DNA of 64,000 bases from CAXXHQ01 sp963665265. GTDB lineage: Bacteria > Planctomycetota > Planctomycetia > Pirellulales > Thermoguttaceae. The stretch is from contig CAXXHQ010000001.1 of NCBI GenBank assembly GCA_963665265.2, positions 434,001 through 498,000 on the forward strand. Reading direction: 5' to 3'. Position numbers and translations under genes: made by a program. A model generated the notes under the pieces. The model did no database searches. It was not told the origin of the DNA and saw only the letters and a program-made list of their open reading frames with translations. Below are positions 37,564 to 46,478 of the stretch, piece after piece. Within the stretch, counting starts at the first letter, position 1, and each line of letters starts with the position of its first letter.

Positions 37564-38553
37564 ATGCTAAAAATTGGTCCGCTTACGATCGATCCGCCGA
37601 TTCTTTCTGCTCCGCTGGCGGGCTTTAGCAACTACGCGTTTCGGCAAATCCTGCGAGAACTCGGCGGCGTCGGAATGTGCGTTACCGAGATGTTTAGCGC
37701 GCGAAGTTTCGTTCATATTGAAGCGAAGCGAGGGGAGCATCCAGGTCGGCTCTGGGGCGTGCGTCACGAACCTCGACCGCTCTCCGTTCAGCTTTGGGAC
37801 AACGACGCCGAACTAATGGCCGAGGTCGGCGGTCGACTGGCGCGCGAATACGGCGTGAGCGTCGTCGACGTGAATTTCGGCTGTCCGGTTCCTGACGTGG
37901 CGGCGAAGGCCGAGAGCGGATCGTACTTACTGCGATATCCGGAAAAGATCGGCGACATCGTTCGGCGCTTGGCCGACGCGTGCAAACCGACTCCGGTGAC
38001 GGCGAAAATTCGACTCGGTTGGACGCAAGACGCGATTAACGCAATCGATGTGGCGCAAGCGGTCGAAGAGGCAGGCGGGGCGGCGGTGACCGTCCACGGC
38101 CGAACGGCCGACATGTTCTATCGCGGCGCGGCGAACTGGGAGGAGATCGCGCGAATCAAGCCTCATTTGAAGCAAATCGCCTTGATCGGCAACGGCGATT
38201 TGCGTTCGGCGGAAGACGTGGTAACCGCTCTGGCTCGTTACGACGTGGACGGCGTAATGATCGGACGAGCGGGCTTGGCCCAGCCTTGGATTTTTAGGGA
38301 GGCGGCTGCCGCTCTTCACGGCGAGCCGATTCCGCCAGAGCCGACCGCGTCGGAACGCCTCGATATTATCCGTAAGCATTTCGCGTTCGTTCTCGAACAG
38401 CATGGGCCGGAAAAAGGGACGCGGCTGATGCGGTCGTTCGCTTGCCAATTCTCCCATGGTCTGCCGGGCGCCAGGGCATTTCGCTGTAATGTGGCGACAG
38501 TTTGCACGCCGGACGAATTTTACGCACTGCTGGAGCGGGACTTTCCGAAATGA
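37564..38553 (+). CDS. dus: tRNA-dihydrouridine synthase
   Basis: FMN enzyme that reduces uridine in the tRNA D-loop. The 329-residue TIM barrel shows LSAPLAGFSNYAFR (FMN region), VDVNFGCPVP with the catalytic Cys that protonates the uracil ring, TAKIRLGW, TVHGRTADMFYRG and IGNGDLRSAEDV, followed by GVMIGRAGLAQPW. The last about 80 residues form the expected helical RNA-binding domain. It is closest to the DusB group by motif pattern. The start ATG fits the family's N-terminus. Confidence 0.93.
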   Translation: MLKIGPLTIDPPILSAPLAGFSNYAFRQILRELGGVGMCVTEMFSARSFVHIEAKRGEHPGRLWGVRHEPRPLSVQLWDNDAELMAEVGGRLAREYGVSVVDVNFGCPVPDVAAKAESGSYLLRYPEKIGDIVRRLADACKPTPVTAKIRLGWTQDAINAIDVAQAVEEAGGAAVTVHGRTADMFYRGAANWEEIARIKPHLKQIALIGNGDLRSAEDVVTALARYDVDGVMIGRAGLAQPWIFREAAAALHGEPIPPEPTASERLDIIRKHFAFVLEQHGPEKGTRLMRSFACQFSHGLPGARAFRCNVATVCTPDEFYALLERDFPK

Positions 38554-38686
38554 GTGTGCCGCTCACGGCCGGGTGTCCAACTGCAAAGCAGCCGCCCCCT
38601 CCTTCTTAGCTATACAGCACACCTATCGCAACCTCTTTTCGTATAGGTATTTAGGACGCACCACATGTCTCTCCCACGCTATTTAA

Positions 38687-38711
38687 GACATTTTATATTG
38701 ATAAATATGTC
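38687..38711. promoter_or_regulatory. AT-rich imperfect palindrome upstream of sufR-like gene
   Basis: GACATTTTATATT followed by GATAAATATGTC has outer arms GACAT.TT and AA.ATGTC. It lies about 80 bp upstream of the SufR-like start in an AT-rich stretch, a place for autoregulation. It does not resemble the cyanobacterial SufR site (CAAC-N6-GTTG), so the assignment is a guess from position and symmetry. Confidence 0.3.
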
Positions 38712-38793
38712 ATAACGCGTATTATTCACATAGAGCGGTAAATACAGAAGCGGCCAACTTGGGTCCGCGCTTATTGAATAAGGGATGCGAACC

Positions 38794-39414
38794 ATGAGTA
38801 TCGAAGCGCCTGCTACGGACTCTGATTTTTTGGATTTGCTTAGGGCGACTGGGCCGTTAAGCGTTTCAGAATTGGCGCATGCCATGGAAGTCACGCCAAC
38901 GGCGATCCGGCAACGGCTAACGCGTCTGATGGGAAAAGACATCATTCAGCGTGAGGCGTTGCGGCGAGGCCGGGGCCGTCCGAAACATCGTTACTGGTTG
39001 ACTGATAAGGGGTTACGATTAACGGGATCAAATTTCGTCGATTTGGCGATGGCCGTCTGGAAAGAGGTTCGCTCGATTGACGATCAAGATTTGCGGAGAG
39101 AAATGCTCAGACGAATTGCCCGTGCGATGGCCAAAGGCTACGCCAATCAGATTGACGGCTCAACGCCGACGGAGCGACTTCGCGCATTGGCGGAATTGCT
39201 CGCTCAGCGGAGAATTCCGGTTACAATAGAGGAGACGTCAAACGGCCCCGAATTGACCACCCACACCTGCCCCTACCCTCAGTTGGCCGATCAAGATCAT
39301 AGCGTCTGCTCGATGGAGCGGATGATGTACTCTGAGTTGATCGGCAGCGAAGTCCAACTCACTGAATGTCGCATGGAAGGCGACGGCCAGTGCCGGTTCC
39401 ACGCCCATCCGTAA
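38794..39414 (+). CDS. sufR: SufR-like iron-sulfur sensing transcriptional regulator
   Basis: 206 residues. An N-terminal winged helix (about 10-75, PLSVSELAHAMEVTPTAIRQ and GRGRPKHRYWLTDKG wing) is followed by a helical middle and a C-terminal Cys cluster: HTCPYP, HSVCSMERM, TECRMEGDGQC. This is the DeoR-like/SufR arrangement, where three or four Cys hold an iron-sulfur cluster and loss of the cluster relieves repression of suf genes. The gene precedes nuoB and the suf operon on the same strand, which supports the assignment. I chose the ATG at 38794 (AAGGGA upstream) over the ATG at 38785. Confidence 0.85.
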   Translation: MSIEAPATDSDFLDLLRATGPLSVSELAHAMEVTPTAIRQRLTRLMGKDIIQREALRRGRGRPKHRYWLTDKGLRLTGSNFVDLAMAVWKEVRSIDDQDLRREMLRRIARAMAKGYANQIDGSTPTERLRALAELLAQRRIPVTIEETSNGPELTTHTCPYPQLADQDHSVCSMERMMYSELIGSEVQLTECRMEGDGQCRFHAHP

Positions 39415-39540
39415 AGCGTTATACTCAAAGCTTTAGCGGTTTGCCGTTAGCTTTCTTCGGCCGGTTAGTTGACCATATTCGCCGAAAAGCTGGACGGACT
39501 TTCCCAACGGGCTGACCGCCATTGACGGACGGACTTTGCC

Positions 39541-40143
39541 ATGACTAAGCCTTGGATTGAAGGTCGATTCGAAGAAAACGTGGTCACGACGACCATTGAA
39601 CAAACATTGAATTGGGCCAAGCAGGCAAGCATATGGCCGATGACGTTCGGCATCGCCTGCTGCGCGATCGAAATGATGGCCACGGGGGCAAGCCGTTTCG
39701 ATCTGGACCGATTCGGGGCCGGCGCGTTTCGCGCCAGTCCGCGACAATCGGACCTCATGATCGTGGCCGGCACGGTCACGCACAAGATGGCCAGCCGCGT
39801 AAAACGGCTTTACGACTTGATGCCTGAGCCGAAATACGTGATTGCGATGGGCGCCTGCACGATCGGGGGCGGCCCTTACGCCGAATACGGTTACCATGTC
39901 GTCCGCGGAGTCGATCTGATCGTTCCGGTGGACGTGTACGTGCCGGGTTGTCCGCCGCGTCCGGAATCGCTCTTGGAAGCGATCATGCGGCTGCAAGAAA
40001 AGATCAAAGGCCAAAAGATCGCCAAGCGTCCGGCGAGCGAATTGGCCGCCGCCGCGCAATCCGGCGTCGAACTATCGCGAAAGATGGACGACGAGTTGCC
40101 GATGCCGCACCGCACCGGCTACGGAGAAATTCAGAACCTTTAG
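39541..40143 (+). CDS. nuoB: NADH-quinone oxidoreductase subunit B-like (isolated)
   Basis: 200 residues. The four Cys that bind cluster N2 in complex I are present: FGIACCAIEMM (two), IAMGACTIGGG and DVYVPGCPPRPE. SPRQSDLMIVAGTVTHKMA is the typical family block. The N-terminus lacks a membrane segment, as expected for this peripheral subunit. In most genomes nuoB sits in a nuo operon with nuoA and nuoC; here it stands alone between sufR and sufC, with only 25 bp to sufC. It may be the genome's complex I subunit displaced from its operon or a paralogue in another hydrogenase-like complex. Confidence 0.9.
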   Translation: MTKPWIEGRFEENVVTTTIEQTLNWAKQASIWPMTFGIACCAIEMMATGASRFDLDRFGAGAFRASPRQSDLMIVAGTVTHKMASRVKRLYDLMPEPKYVIAMGACTIGGGPYAEYGYHVVRGVDLIVPVDVYVPGCPPRPESLLEAIMRLQEKIKGQKIAKRPASELAAAAQSGVELSRKMDDELPMPHRTGYGEIQNL

Positions 40144-40168
40144 AGATCGGTCAAACCGCAAGGTCAAC

Positions 40169-40972
40169 ATGAACGACACGCTTACCATCATCGATCTGCA
40201 CGTAAACGTCGGCGACAAGCCGATTCTCAAGGGCGTCAACATGACGATCCGCCGAGGCGAGATTCACGCCTTGATGGGTCCGAACGGATCCGGCAAGAGT
40301 ACGCTCGGCTTCGCGATCATGGGCCATCCCGGCTACGTCGTGACTCGCGGCCGCATTGATCTTAACGGCCAAGACGTCTTGTCGATGGAGCCGCACGAGC
40401 GCGCCCGGTCAGGTTTGTTCCTCGCCTTTCAGCGGCCGATCTCGATTCCCGGCGTTAGGATGGCCGACTTCCTGCGTCATGCAACGACGAACGTTCGCAA
40501 CCCGGAACGCAAGGAAGGCGAAGAGCTGATTCCGATGCGGCAGTTCCGCAAAGAGCTGAACGAGAAGATGCAGCAATTAAAGATTGATCCAGAGTTCGCC
40601 AAACGCTACGTGAACGAGGGTTTCTCGGGCGGCGAAATGAAGCGGGCCGAGATTTTGCAGATGGCCATGCTTCGTCCGAAGTTCGCCATTCTCGACGAAA
40701 CCGACAGCGGCTTGGACGTAGATGCCGTTCGATTGGCGAGCCAAAGCATCGCCGAAATCGGCGGGCACGAGATGGGAATTTTGATCATCACGCACCACGA
40801 GCAATTGCTCGAATACAACAAGCCGAGCTTCACGCATGTGCTTTTGGGCGGCCGCATCGTCGAGAGCGGCGGCCCGGAGCTTGCGTTGGAGCTGCACAAA
40901 AGCGGCTACGACCGGATTCGCGCGGCGCATCCCGAGGCGGCCGTCGACGAAACGGTCTTGGCGGCGAAATAG
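40169..40972 (+). CDS. sufC: Fe-S cluster assembly ATPase SufC
   Basis: ABC-type ATPase of 267 residues that drives the SufBCD scaffold. Walker A GPNGSGKS near residue 36-43, ABC signature SGGEMKRAEILQM, and Walker B FAILDETDSGLDVDAVR are intact; the DETDSGLD form is typical of SufC. TYVLLGGR-like end motif reads HVLLGGRIVESGG. No membrane segments. First gene of the sufCBD run; 87 bp separate it from sufB. Confidence 0.96.
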   Translation: MNDTLTIIDLHVNVGDKPILKGVNMTIRRGEIHALMGPNGSGKSTLGFAIMGHPGYVVTRGRIDLNGQDVLSMEPHERARSGLFLAFQRPISIPGVRMADFLRHATTNVRNPERKEGEELIPMRQFRKELNEKMQQLKIDPEFAKRYVNEGFSGGEMKRAEILQMAMLRPKFAILDETDSGLDVDAVRLASQSIAEIGGHEMGILIITHHEQLLEYNKPSFTHVLLGGRIVESGGPELALELHKSGYDRIRAAHPEAAVDETVLAAK

Positions 40973-41059
40973 GGAGCGTGCAAGCGAATCGCGAACGACG
41001 AAATGATTTTATACGGCGCGTATCCCGCGCCGCTCCAATTCAGAATCGAGCCGAGCATC

Positions 41060-42466
41060 ATGGCTAACGACATATTACGAAACGATCCGATCGGCGAGAT
41101 CAACAAGTACGATTTTCGCAATGAAGAGCATTACGTGTTTAAGTCGCGTAAGGGTTTGGATCGTGAAATCGTATCTGAAATATCGGCGATGAAGAACGAG
41201 CCGCAGTGGATGCGGGAATATCGTTTGAAGGCGCTGGAGATTTTTGAATCGAAGCCCATGCCGAAGTGGGGCGGCGACATCGCCGTCAACTTTGAAGACA
41301 TCTATTACTATCTGAAGCCGACCGACAAGCAAGTCGGCTCTTGGGACGACGTCCCCGAAGAGATTAAGACGACGTTCGACAAGCTCGGCATTCCCGAAGC
41401 CGAGAAGAAGTTTCTCGCCGGGGTGAAGGCCCAGTACGAAAGCGAAGTCGTTTACGGCTCGCTGAAAGAGGAGCTTTCGCAACAAGGCGTGATTTTCACC
41501 GACATGGACACGGCTTTGCGCGAGCATCCAGACCTCGTGAAAGAGTATTTCGGCACGATCATTCCGGCAACGGACAACAAATTTGCGGCGTTAAACTCGG
41601 CGGTATGGTCGGGCGGCTCGTTCGTTTACGTACCGAAAGGGGTGAAGATCGAGTTTCCATTGCAGGCGTATTTCCGCATCAACGCGGCAAACATGGGGCA
41701 ATTCGAGCGGACGCTGATCATCATCGATGAGGGCGCGCAATGCCACTACGTCGAAGGCTGCACTGCGCCGATGTACAGCACAGAAAGTTTGCATGCGGCC
41801 GTGGTCGAAGTGATCACAAAACGCGACGCTCGATTCCGATACACGACTATTCAGAACTGGGCGAACAATATCTATAACCTAGTGACTAAGCGAGCCGCAG
41901 CCTATCAAGACTCGTTGGTTGAGTGGGTGGACGGAAATTTAGGAAGCCGCTTGACGATGAAGTATCCGGCCATTTACATGATGGAGCCCGGGGCTCGCGG
42001 CGAAGTTCTGTCGGTGGCGTTCGCTTCGGGAGGACAACACCAGGACACCGGCGCCAAGCTGGTTCATTGCGCGCCGAACACGTCAGGGCGCATCATTTCG
42101 AAATCGATCTCGAAAAACGGCGGTCGCGCTAGTTACCGCGGATTGGTCCGTGCGGTGAAAGGCGCCGAAAAATCGAAGTCGACGGTCGTTTGCGACGCGT
42201 TGATTCTCGATGACCGCAGCCGTAGCGACACCTATCCGTACATTGAAATCGAAGAGCAAGACGTCTCGGTCGGTCACGAGGCGAGCGTCTCGCGGATCGG
42301 CGAAGAGCAATTGTTCTACTTGACCAGTCGCGGTCTAACCGAAGCCGAGGCTTCGATGATGATCGTCAGCGGCTTCATCGAACCATTGGTCAAAGAGCTG
42401 CCGATGGAATACGCCGTCGAAATGAATCGTTTGATTCAGTTGCAGATGGAAGGAACGGTCGGGTAA
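41060..42466 (+). CDS. sufB: Fe-S cluster scaffold protein SufB
   Basis: 468 residues from the ATG at 41060; the open frame reaches 41003 but the extension is not part of the family. The N-terminal helical region is followed by the right-handed beta-helix with FVYVPKGVKIEFPLQAYFR and HYVEGCTAP, and the conserved Cys in LVHCAPNTSGRIISKSIS thought to accept sulfur from SufS/SufE or SufU. The C-terminal VGHEASVSRIGEEQLFYLTS block is typical. SufB forms the nascent cluster together with SufC and SufD. Confidence 0.96.
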   Translation: MANDILRNDPIGEINKYDFRNEEHYVFKSRKGLDREIVSEISAMKNEPQWMREYRLKALEIFESKPMPKWGGDIAVNFEDIYYYLKPTDKQVGSWDDVPEEIKTTFDKLGIPEAEKKFLAGVKAQYESEVVYGSLKEELSQQGVIFTDMDTALREHPDLVKEYFGTIIPATDNKFAALNSAVWSGGSFVYVPKGVKIEFPLQAYFRINAANMGQFERTLIIIDEGAQCHYVEGCTAPMYSTESLHAAVVEVITKRDARFRYTTIQNWANNIYNLVTKRAAAYQDSLVEWVDGNLGSRLTMKYPAIYMMEPGARGEVLSVAFASGGQHQDTGAKLVHCAPNTSGRIISKSISKNGGRASYRGLVRAVKGAEKSKSTVVCDALILDDRSRSDTYPYIEIEEQDVSVGHEASVSRIGEEQLFYLTSRGLTEAEASMMIVSGFIEPLVKELPMEYAVEMNRLIQLQMEGTVG

Positions 42467-42542
42467 GGAAGAAAGCTTTCAGCAAGCGGGTCGCGCGGTC
42501 GCACGCGCCGCTTTGAGCAACTCTTAGAGGAAACACGAAATC

Positions 42543-43859
42543 GTGAGCAACTCCGCAACGAGCATAACCGGTTTTTCGTCCGAAGCGTTCGAGGCTTTTC
42601 TCGCGTCGCGCAACGAGCCGCAATGGCTCACCGCGCAGCGGAAAACGGCCTGGGACGTCTTTAGCGCGTTGCCGATTCCCAATCGTTCGTCGGAAGAATG
42701 GCTGAGGACCGACGTTCGCGGCTTGAAGCTAGCGCAATACGGCTCGCCTTCGCTTGCGGCCGACGACTCGACTATTCCGAAGTCGTTACTCGCCGAAGGG
42801 GTGCAACTCGGCGGACGAACCGCGACGCTCGACTCGAAAAATGTCGTCGCCGAGCTTGACCAAGAGCTGATCGACCAAGGCGTCGTTTTCGGCGGTCTGG
42901 AGGAATTGGCCGGAGAACACGAAAAACTGATTCAGCCGCGATTATTCACCAAGGGAATCGACTTTCGCACGGACAAATTCGCGGCGCTGCACGGCGCGTT
43001 CATGTCGGGGGGAACTTTCCTTTACGTTCCCAAACGCGTCGTCATTGAAAAACCGTTGCACATTCTCTCGGCGATGACGTCGGGCGGAGTCGATTTCGGC
43101 CAAACGCTAGTGATCCTAGACGAAGGAGCCGAGGCGACCTTGCTCTCGGAAACGGCGAGCGTCGACCCGACGGGCGCCGGGCTGCATTGCGGGGCAATCG
43201 CATTGTTCGTCGGTCCTCGCGCACGACTTCGCTACGTAAATCTGCAAAACTGGGGAACCGGCGTGTGGCACTTCGCCCAACAACGAGCGACGGTCGATCG
43301 CGACGGCCGGTTGCAATGGACGATCGGGGCGCTTGGGGCTCGAACGGCCAAAGTGAACCAACACGTGGCATTGGTCGGCCCCGGCGCCGACGCGCAAGTT
43401 AACGGCGCGATGTTCGCCGAAGGCAAGCAGCATCTTGCGTATCACACGTATCAACGGCATCACGTTCCGCAATGCCGCAGCGATTTGCTATATAAAAGCG
43501 CGTTGCAAGATCGCTCGCACATCGTTTGGCAAGGGATGATCAAGGTCGATCCCGCCGCCCAGCAGACTAACGGCTATCAACGGAACGACAGTCTGATGCT
43601 CTCGAACGAAGCGCACTCCGATTCGATACCGGGTTTGGAGATTGAGGCCGACGACGTGAAATGTTCGCACGGCGCTACGAGCGGCCGGGTCGATGACGAG
43701 CTGGTTTTCTACGCTCGCAGCCGCGGGTTGACGAAGCGAGAGGCGATTCGCATGATCGTGGCGGGCTTCTTCCAACAGGTTTTCGACCGAATTACCGTGG
43801 AAAGCGTGCGACATGCCCTGGGCGAAGCAATCGGCCGGCGGATTCGGGAATACGATTAG
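42543..43859 (+). CDS. sufD: Fe-S cluster assembly protein SufD
   Basis: 438 residues beginning with GTG (GAGGAA about 11 bp upstream). It is a paralogue of SufB: helical N-terminus with NEPQWLTAQRKTAWDVFSALP, beta-helix with TFLYVPKRVVIEKPLHI, and the final CSHGATSGRVDDELVFYARSRG block with the conserved His. SufD lacks the SufB cluster-binding Cys but contributes His ligands. 76 bp follow sufB. Confidence 0.94.
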   Translation: MSNSATSITGFSSEAFEAFLASRNEPQWLTAQRKTAWDVFSALPIPNRSSEEWLRTDVRGLKLAQYGSPSLAADDSTIPKSLLAEGVQLGGRTATLDSKNVVAELDQELIDQGVVFGGLEELAGEHEKLIQPRLFTKGIDFRTDKFAALHGAFMSGGTFLYVPKRVVIEKPLHILSAMTSGGVDFGQTLVILDEGAEATLLSETASVDPTGAGLHCGAIALFVGPRARLRYVNLQNWGTGVWHFAQQRATVDRDGRLQWTIGALGARTAKVNQHVALVGPGADAQVNGAMFAEGKQHLAYHTYQRHHVPQCRSDLLYKSALQDRSHIVWQGMIKVDPAAQQTNGYQRNDSLMLSNEAHSDSIPGLEIEADDVKCSHGATSGRVDDELVFYARSRGLTKREAIRMIVAGFFQQVFDRITVESVRHALGEAIGRRIREYD

Positions 43860-43961
43860 ACCGAACGCCTGATTGACGCGGAGGCGAATCAACGCTATTT
43901 TGCTGTGCGACGCTCTTACCGGGCAAAGTATAGATTTCAAAACCTTAACCGTGGGCCGAAC

Positions 43962-44273
43962 ATGACCGATTTCATTCGCGTGTGCAAGACGGCGGACGTT
44001 CCCGATCCGGGCAAAGAGGTTTTCGAGTTGGACGATCGGTTCATCGTTTTAATTCATTTAGACGGCCAATGGCATGCCTTGGAGGACCGTTGCACGCACG
44101 ACGGGGGGCCGTTGGGCGAAGGGCGCATCGACGGTTTTTGCATCGTATGCCCGAGGCACGGGGCGAGATTTGACGTTCGCACCGGACAAGCGATGACTAT
44201 GCCGGCCGTGAGCGGGACGCCGCGTCATGAGGTGAAAATCGAAGGTGACGAAGTTTTCGTCAAGCTGCGTTAA
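43962..44273 (+). CDS. Rieske-type [2Fe-2S] ferredoxin
   Basis: 103 residues. The Rieske ligands are complete: CTHDGG and CPRHGARFD (Cys-x-His ... Cys-x2-His). The short length and absence of a membrane helix resemble NirD-like or dioxygenase-type ferredoxins. Such small Rieske proteins commonly follow sufD in suf operons of diverse bacteria; their exact part is unclear, perhaps electron supply or cluster handling. The ATG at 43962 was chosen because the earlier frame start extends into non-homologous sequence. Confidence 0.92.
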   Translation: MTDFIRVCKTADVPDPGKEVFELDDRFIVLIHLDGQWHALEDRCTHDGGPLGEGRIDGFCIVCPRHGARFDVRTGQAMTMPAVSGTPRHEVKIEGDEVFVKLR

Positions 44274-44322
44274 CAAGTTTTACGTTTATCTTCCAATCCG
44301 TTTCCCTTCCCCGTTGATTGAC

Positions 44323-44637
44323 ATGCCGATCGCCGAAGAAACGATACTTGCCGCGTTGAAACAAGTCCGCGACCCTGAATTATTGGTCAACGTCGTCGAT
44401 CTTGGATTGATTTACGGCGTGGGAACGGACGAGGTTGAAGGCAAGACGAACTTGCAAGTCAAGATGACGATGACGACTCCGGCGTGCCCGTTCGGACCGG
44501 AATTGATCGCCGAAGCGAAGAGCGCGTTAGCGGCTCTTGAGGGCGTAGGAGAGGTGAAAGTCGAACTGACGCTATCGCCGCCCTGGACTCCGGATCGAAT
44601 GACGGAAGACGCTCGCGACGAATTAGGAATGTTTTGA
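44323..44637 (+). CDS. SufT/MIP18-like Fe-S maturation protein (DUF59)
   Basis: 104 residues with the DUF59 signature: VRDPELLVNVVDLGLIYGV, then MTMTTPACPFGPEL with the conserved Cys, and ELTLSPPWTPDRMTEDARDELGMF at the end. DUF59 proteins (SufT in bacteria, MIP18/CIA2 in eukaryotes, PaaD in phenylacetate degradation) help cluster maturation or transfer. It closes the suf operon 49 bp after the ferredoxin, a usual place. No sufS, sufU or sufE is in the window. Confidence 0.93.
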   Translation: MPIAEETILAALKQVRDPELLVNVVDLGLIYGVGTDEVEGKTNLQVKMTMTTPACPFGPELIAEAKSALAALEGVGEVKVELTLSPPWTPDRMTEDARDELGMF

Positions 44638-44683
44638 TGCGGCGAGGTCTCGCCATGGGGACTGCACTGAAACGATCTCCTCG

Positions 44684-45055
44684 CTAGCCGGCTTGGCTAA
44701 TCAATTGCTCGAGCGTGGTCACGAGGTTATCACGGTCAAACGGTTTGACGAGGAAGTCGGCGGCGCCGATGCGGAAGGCGTCTTTAAGAACATTCTTTTG
44801 ATCAAGGGCGCTCACGACGATGATTTTCGCCTGGGGATCGAACTCTAAAATTCCCTTGAGGGCGTGAAGGCCGTCGTACTCAGGCATCACTAGGTCGAGC
44901 GTGCAGACGTCGGGCTTCAATTCTTTATATTTTTCGATCGCCGCCTGACCGTTGACGGCCTCCCCGACGATATTCCATCCTGCGGCTTCGGCCGTATCAC
45001 GAATCATCGTTCGAATAATCAGAGCGTCGTCGGTTATTAATAAATTTTTGGTCAT
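44684..45055 (-). CDS. cheY: CheY-like single-domain response regulator
   Basis: 123 residues forming only a receiver domain. The acidic pair is in LITDDALIIR, the phosphoacceptor Asp in DVCTLDLVMPEYDG, the switch Ser in IIVVSALDQ and the Lys in FLVKPFDRD. The ATG at 45055 was chosen over an upstream TTG. It is the last gene of the minus-strand chemotaxis cluster, next to cheD; CheY-CheD-CheC neighbourhoods usually reflect the CheC phosphatase acting on CheY-P. Confidence 0.93.
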   Translation of the reverse strand: MTKNLLITDDALIIRTMIRDTAEAAGWNIVGEAVNGQAAIEKYKELKPDVCTLDLVMPEYDGLHALKGILEFDPQAKIIVVSALDQKNVLKDAFRIGAADFLVKPFDRDNLVTTLEQLISQAG

Positions 45056-45110
45056 GTGCAAATATCCTAAATGCGACGTTCGTCGTAAAGTAGTTCGACG
45101 GCGGGTGAAT

Positions 45111-45599
45111 TTAGAGGATTTTAGGCGGGTTTCCGACAGTCGCCACAGTCATTTTTCCGGAGCCGACTTCAAAGGTCACTCGTCTTCCGCTTGTTCCTCC
45201 GACGTCTTGCGCTTCGAGACGTACGTTCGCAGCGTTCAGGGCGTCGCTGACGGCCTTGATATTCATATCGCCGATTTGCAGGGGACCTCCCACGCCGAAC
45301 ATGCATGCGCCTCCCGTAATCTTCGCGACGAGTCCCGTCGGGGGAACCCCTTTTCGCCGCAATTGTTCGATTAAGTAGGGCACCGCCGTGTCGGCGAATT
45401 TGCCGGGCGTGCCGATTCGACCGTTCGAGTCGGGCAGCACGACGTGCGCCATCGCCCCGACTTGCATGCGCGGATGATAGATAGCCACGCCGATGCACGA
45501 ACCAAGCACGGACGACAATAAATCCGACTTCTCGGCGACAAAGGCTTGGCCCATGCCGACCATGGTTGTGTTGGGCGCTGATGCGGTAGCGACGGTCAT
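45111..45599 (-). CDS. cheD: chemoreceptor glutamine deamidase CheD
   Basis: 162 residues. Active-site elements are LLSSVLGSCIGVAIYHPRM (nucleophile Cys) and GAMAHVVLPDS (His), with ITGGACMFG further on. CheD deamidates receptor glutamines and stimulates CheC. It lies between cheY and cheC. The preceding intergenic gap to cheC is about 130 bp. Confidence 0.94.
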   Translation of the reverse strand: MTVATASAPNTTMVGMGQAFVAEKSDLLSSVLGSCIGVAIYHPRMQVGAMAHVVLPDSNGRIGTPGKFADTAVPYLIEQLRRKGVPPTGLVAKITGGACMFGVGGPLQIGDMNIKAVSDALNAANVRLEAQDVGGTSGRRVTFEVGSGKMTVATVGNPPKIL

Positions 45600-45727
45600 A
45601 TTTCCATTCCTTCCGAGCGTTCTAATTATGCATATCGTATCGCGTTCGATTTCGCATCTCCCGTCATGAACGTCGCTCCCTATAGCAGACGATCGTATAA
45701 GGCGGAAGATTTCATCGAAAAACGGGA

Positions 45728-46345
45728 TTATTGTTTATTGTGCAGCGCGTGCTCCATGGATTGGCGAAGCTTGTCGGTGGGGACGAAAATAACCCGCCAA
45801 TTCAACTCCTCGCCTTCCCGATGAAAACCCGTGCGGCAAATCAGCACTTGATCGGTGGTCATCGCTTGGGCCATCAAGGCTTGTTGCAGCACGCTGGCGC
45901 CGTAATCTTGAATGAAATACGGCGGCGACGGAACAAGCTCGTGGTCGATCAATCGAGTGATCGCGTTCATATACGCGCAACCGAGAATGTTGCCGGTTTC
46001 GGTGAGGGCCGATTTCTCGAACTCGTTCCACTCAGGATCCGCGTTGAGCGGACGCTGCAACAAGGCCGAAGCGAGTTGCCGGCCGTTCGCCTCGTCGAAG
46101 GTGAGGATCATCTCTCCTCCGACTTCACCGGCCAAGCTCAAGACGACCATCGTTAACAGGTCTTCCCCTATATTCAACTCCGCGCAAACGTTCTCAAGCG
46201 GAATTTCCCGCACCTCGTCGAGGGTCAGCGTGATAAGGCCGTCAGTCCAACGGCACATCGCCACCGATGCGTCATGAGTCGCCGATGCGAACAAATGATG
46301 TAAGACGTTGGTGCTCGAAAGATCCGCGCAATGGGTCTCGGACAT
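45728..46345 (-). CDS. cheC: CheC-type CheY-P phosphatase
   Basis: 205 residues from the ATG at 46345, preceded by GGAGAAGAG. The CheC/X/FliY active-site helix is visible once: FEKSALTETGNILGCAYMNAIT with the Glu and Asn needed to dephosphorylate CheY. The first half has a related but degenerate helix (LHHLFASATHDASVAM). The neighbouring cheD supports CheC rather than CheX. An open frame upstream overlaps the end of cheA and is not used. Confidence 0.85.
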   Translation of the reverse strand: MSETHCADLSSTNVLHHLFASATHDASVAMCRWTDGLITLTLDEVREIPLENVCAELNIGEDLLTMVVLSLAGEVGGEMILTFDEANGRQLASALLQRPLNADPEWNEFEKSALTETGNILGCAYMNAITRLIDHELVPSPPYFIQDYGASVLQQALMAQAMTTDQVLICRTGFHREGEELNWRVIFVPTDKLRQSMEHALHNKQ

Positions 46346-46478
46346 GATCTCTTCTCCGTTGGTCGCCGATCGCATATCGGCGCTCCTATCGCTCTTCCCC
46401 GCGTAACCCGCGAAGACGACTCGTACACATAACGAACGGCGAACGCTCGCCGCGTCCAAACTCGCGCAAAGCGGCGTT

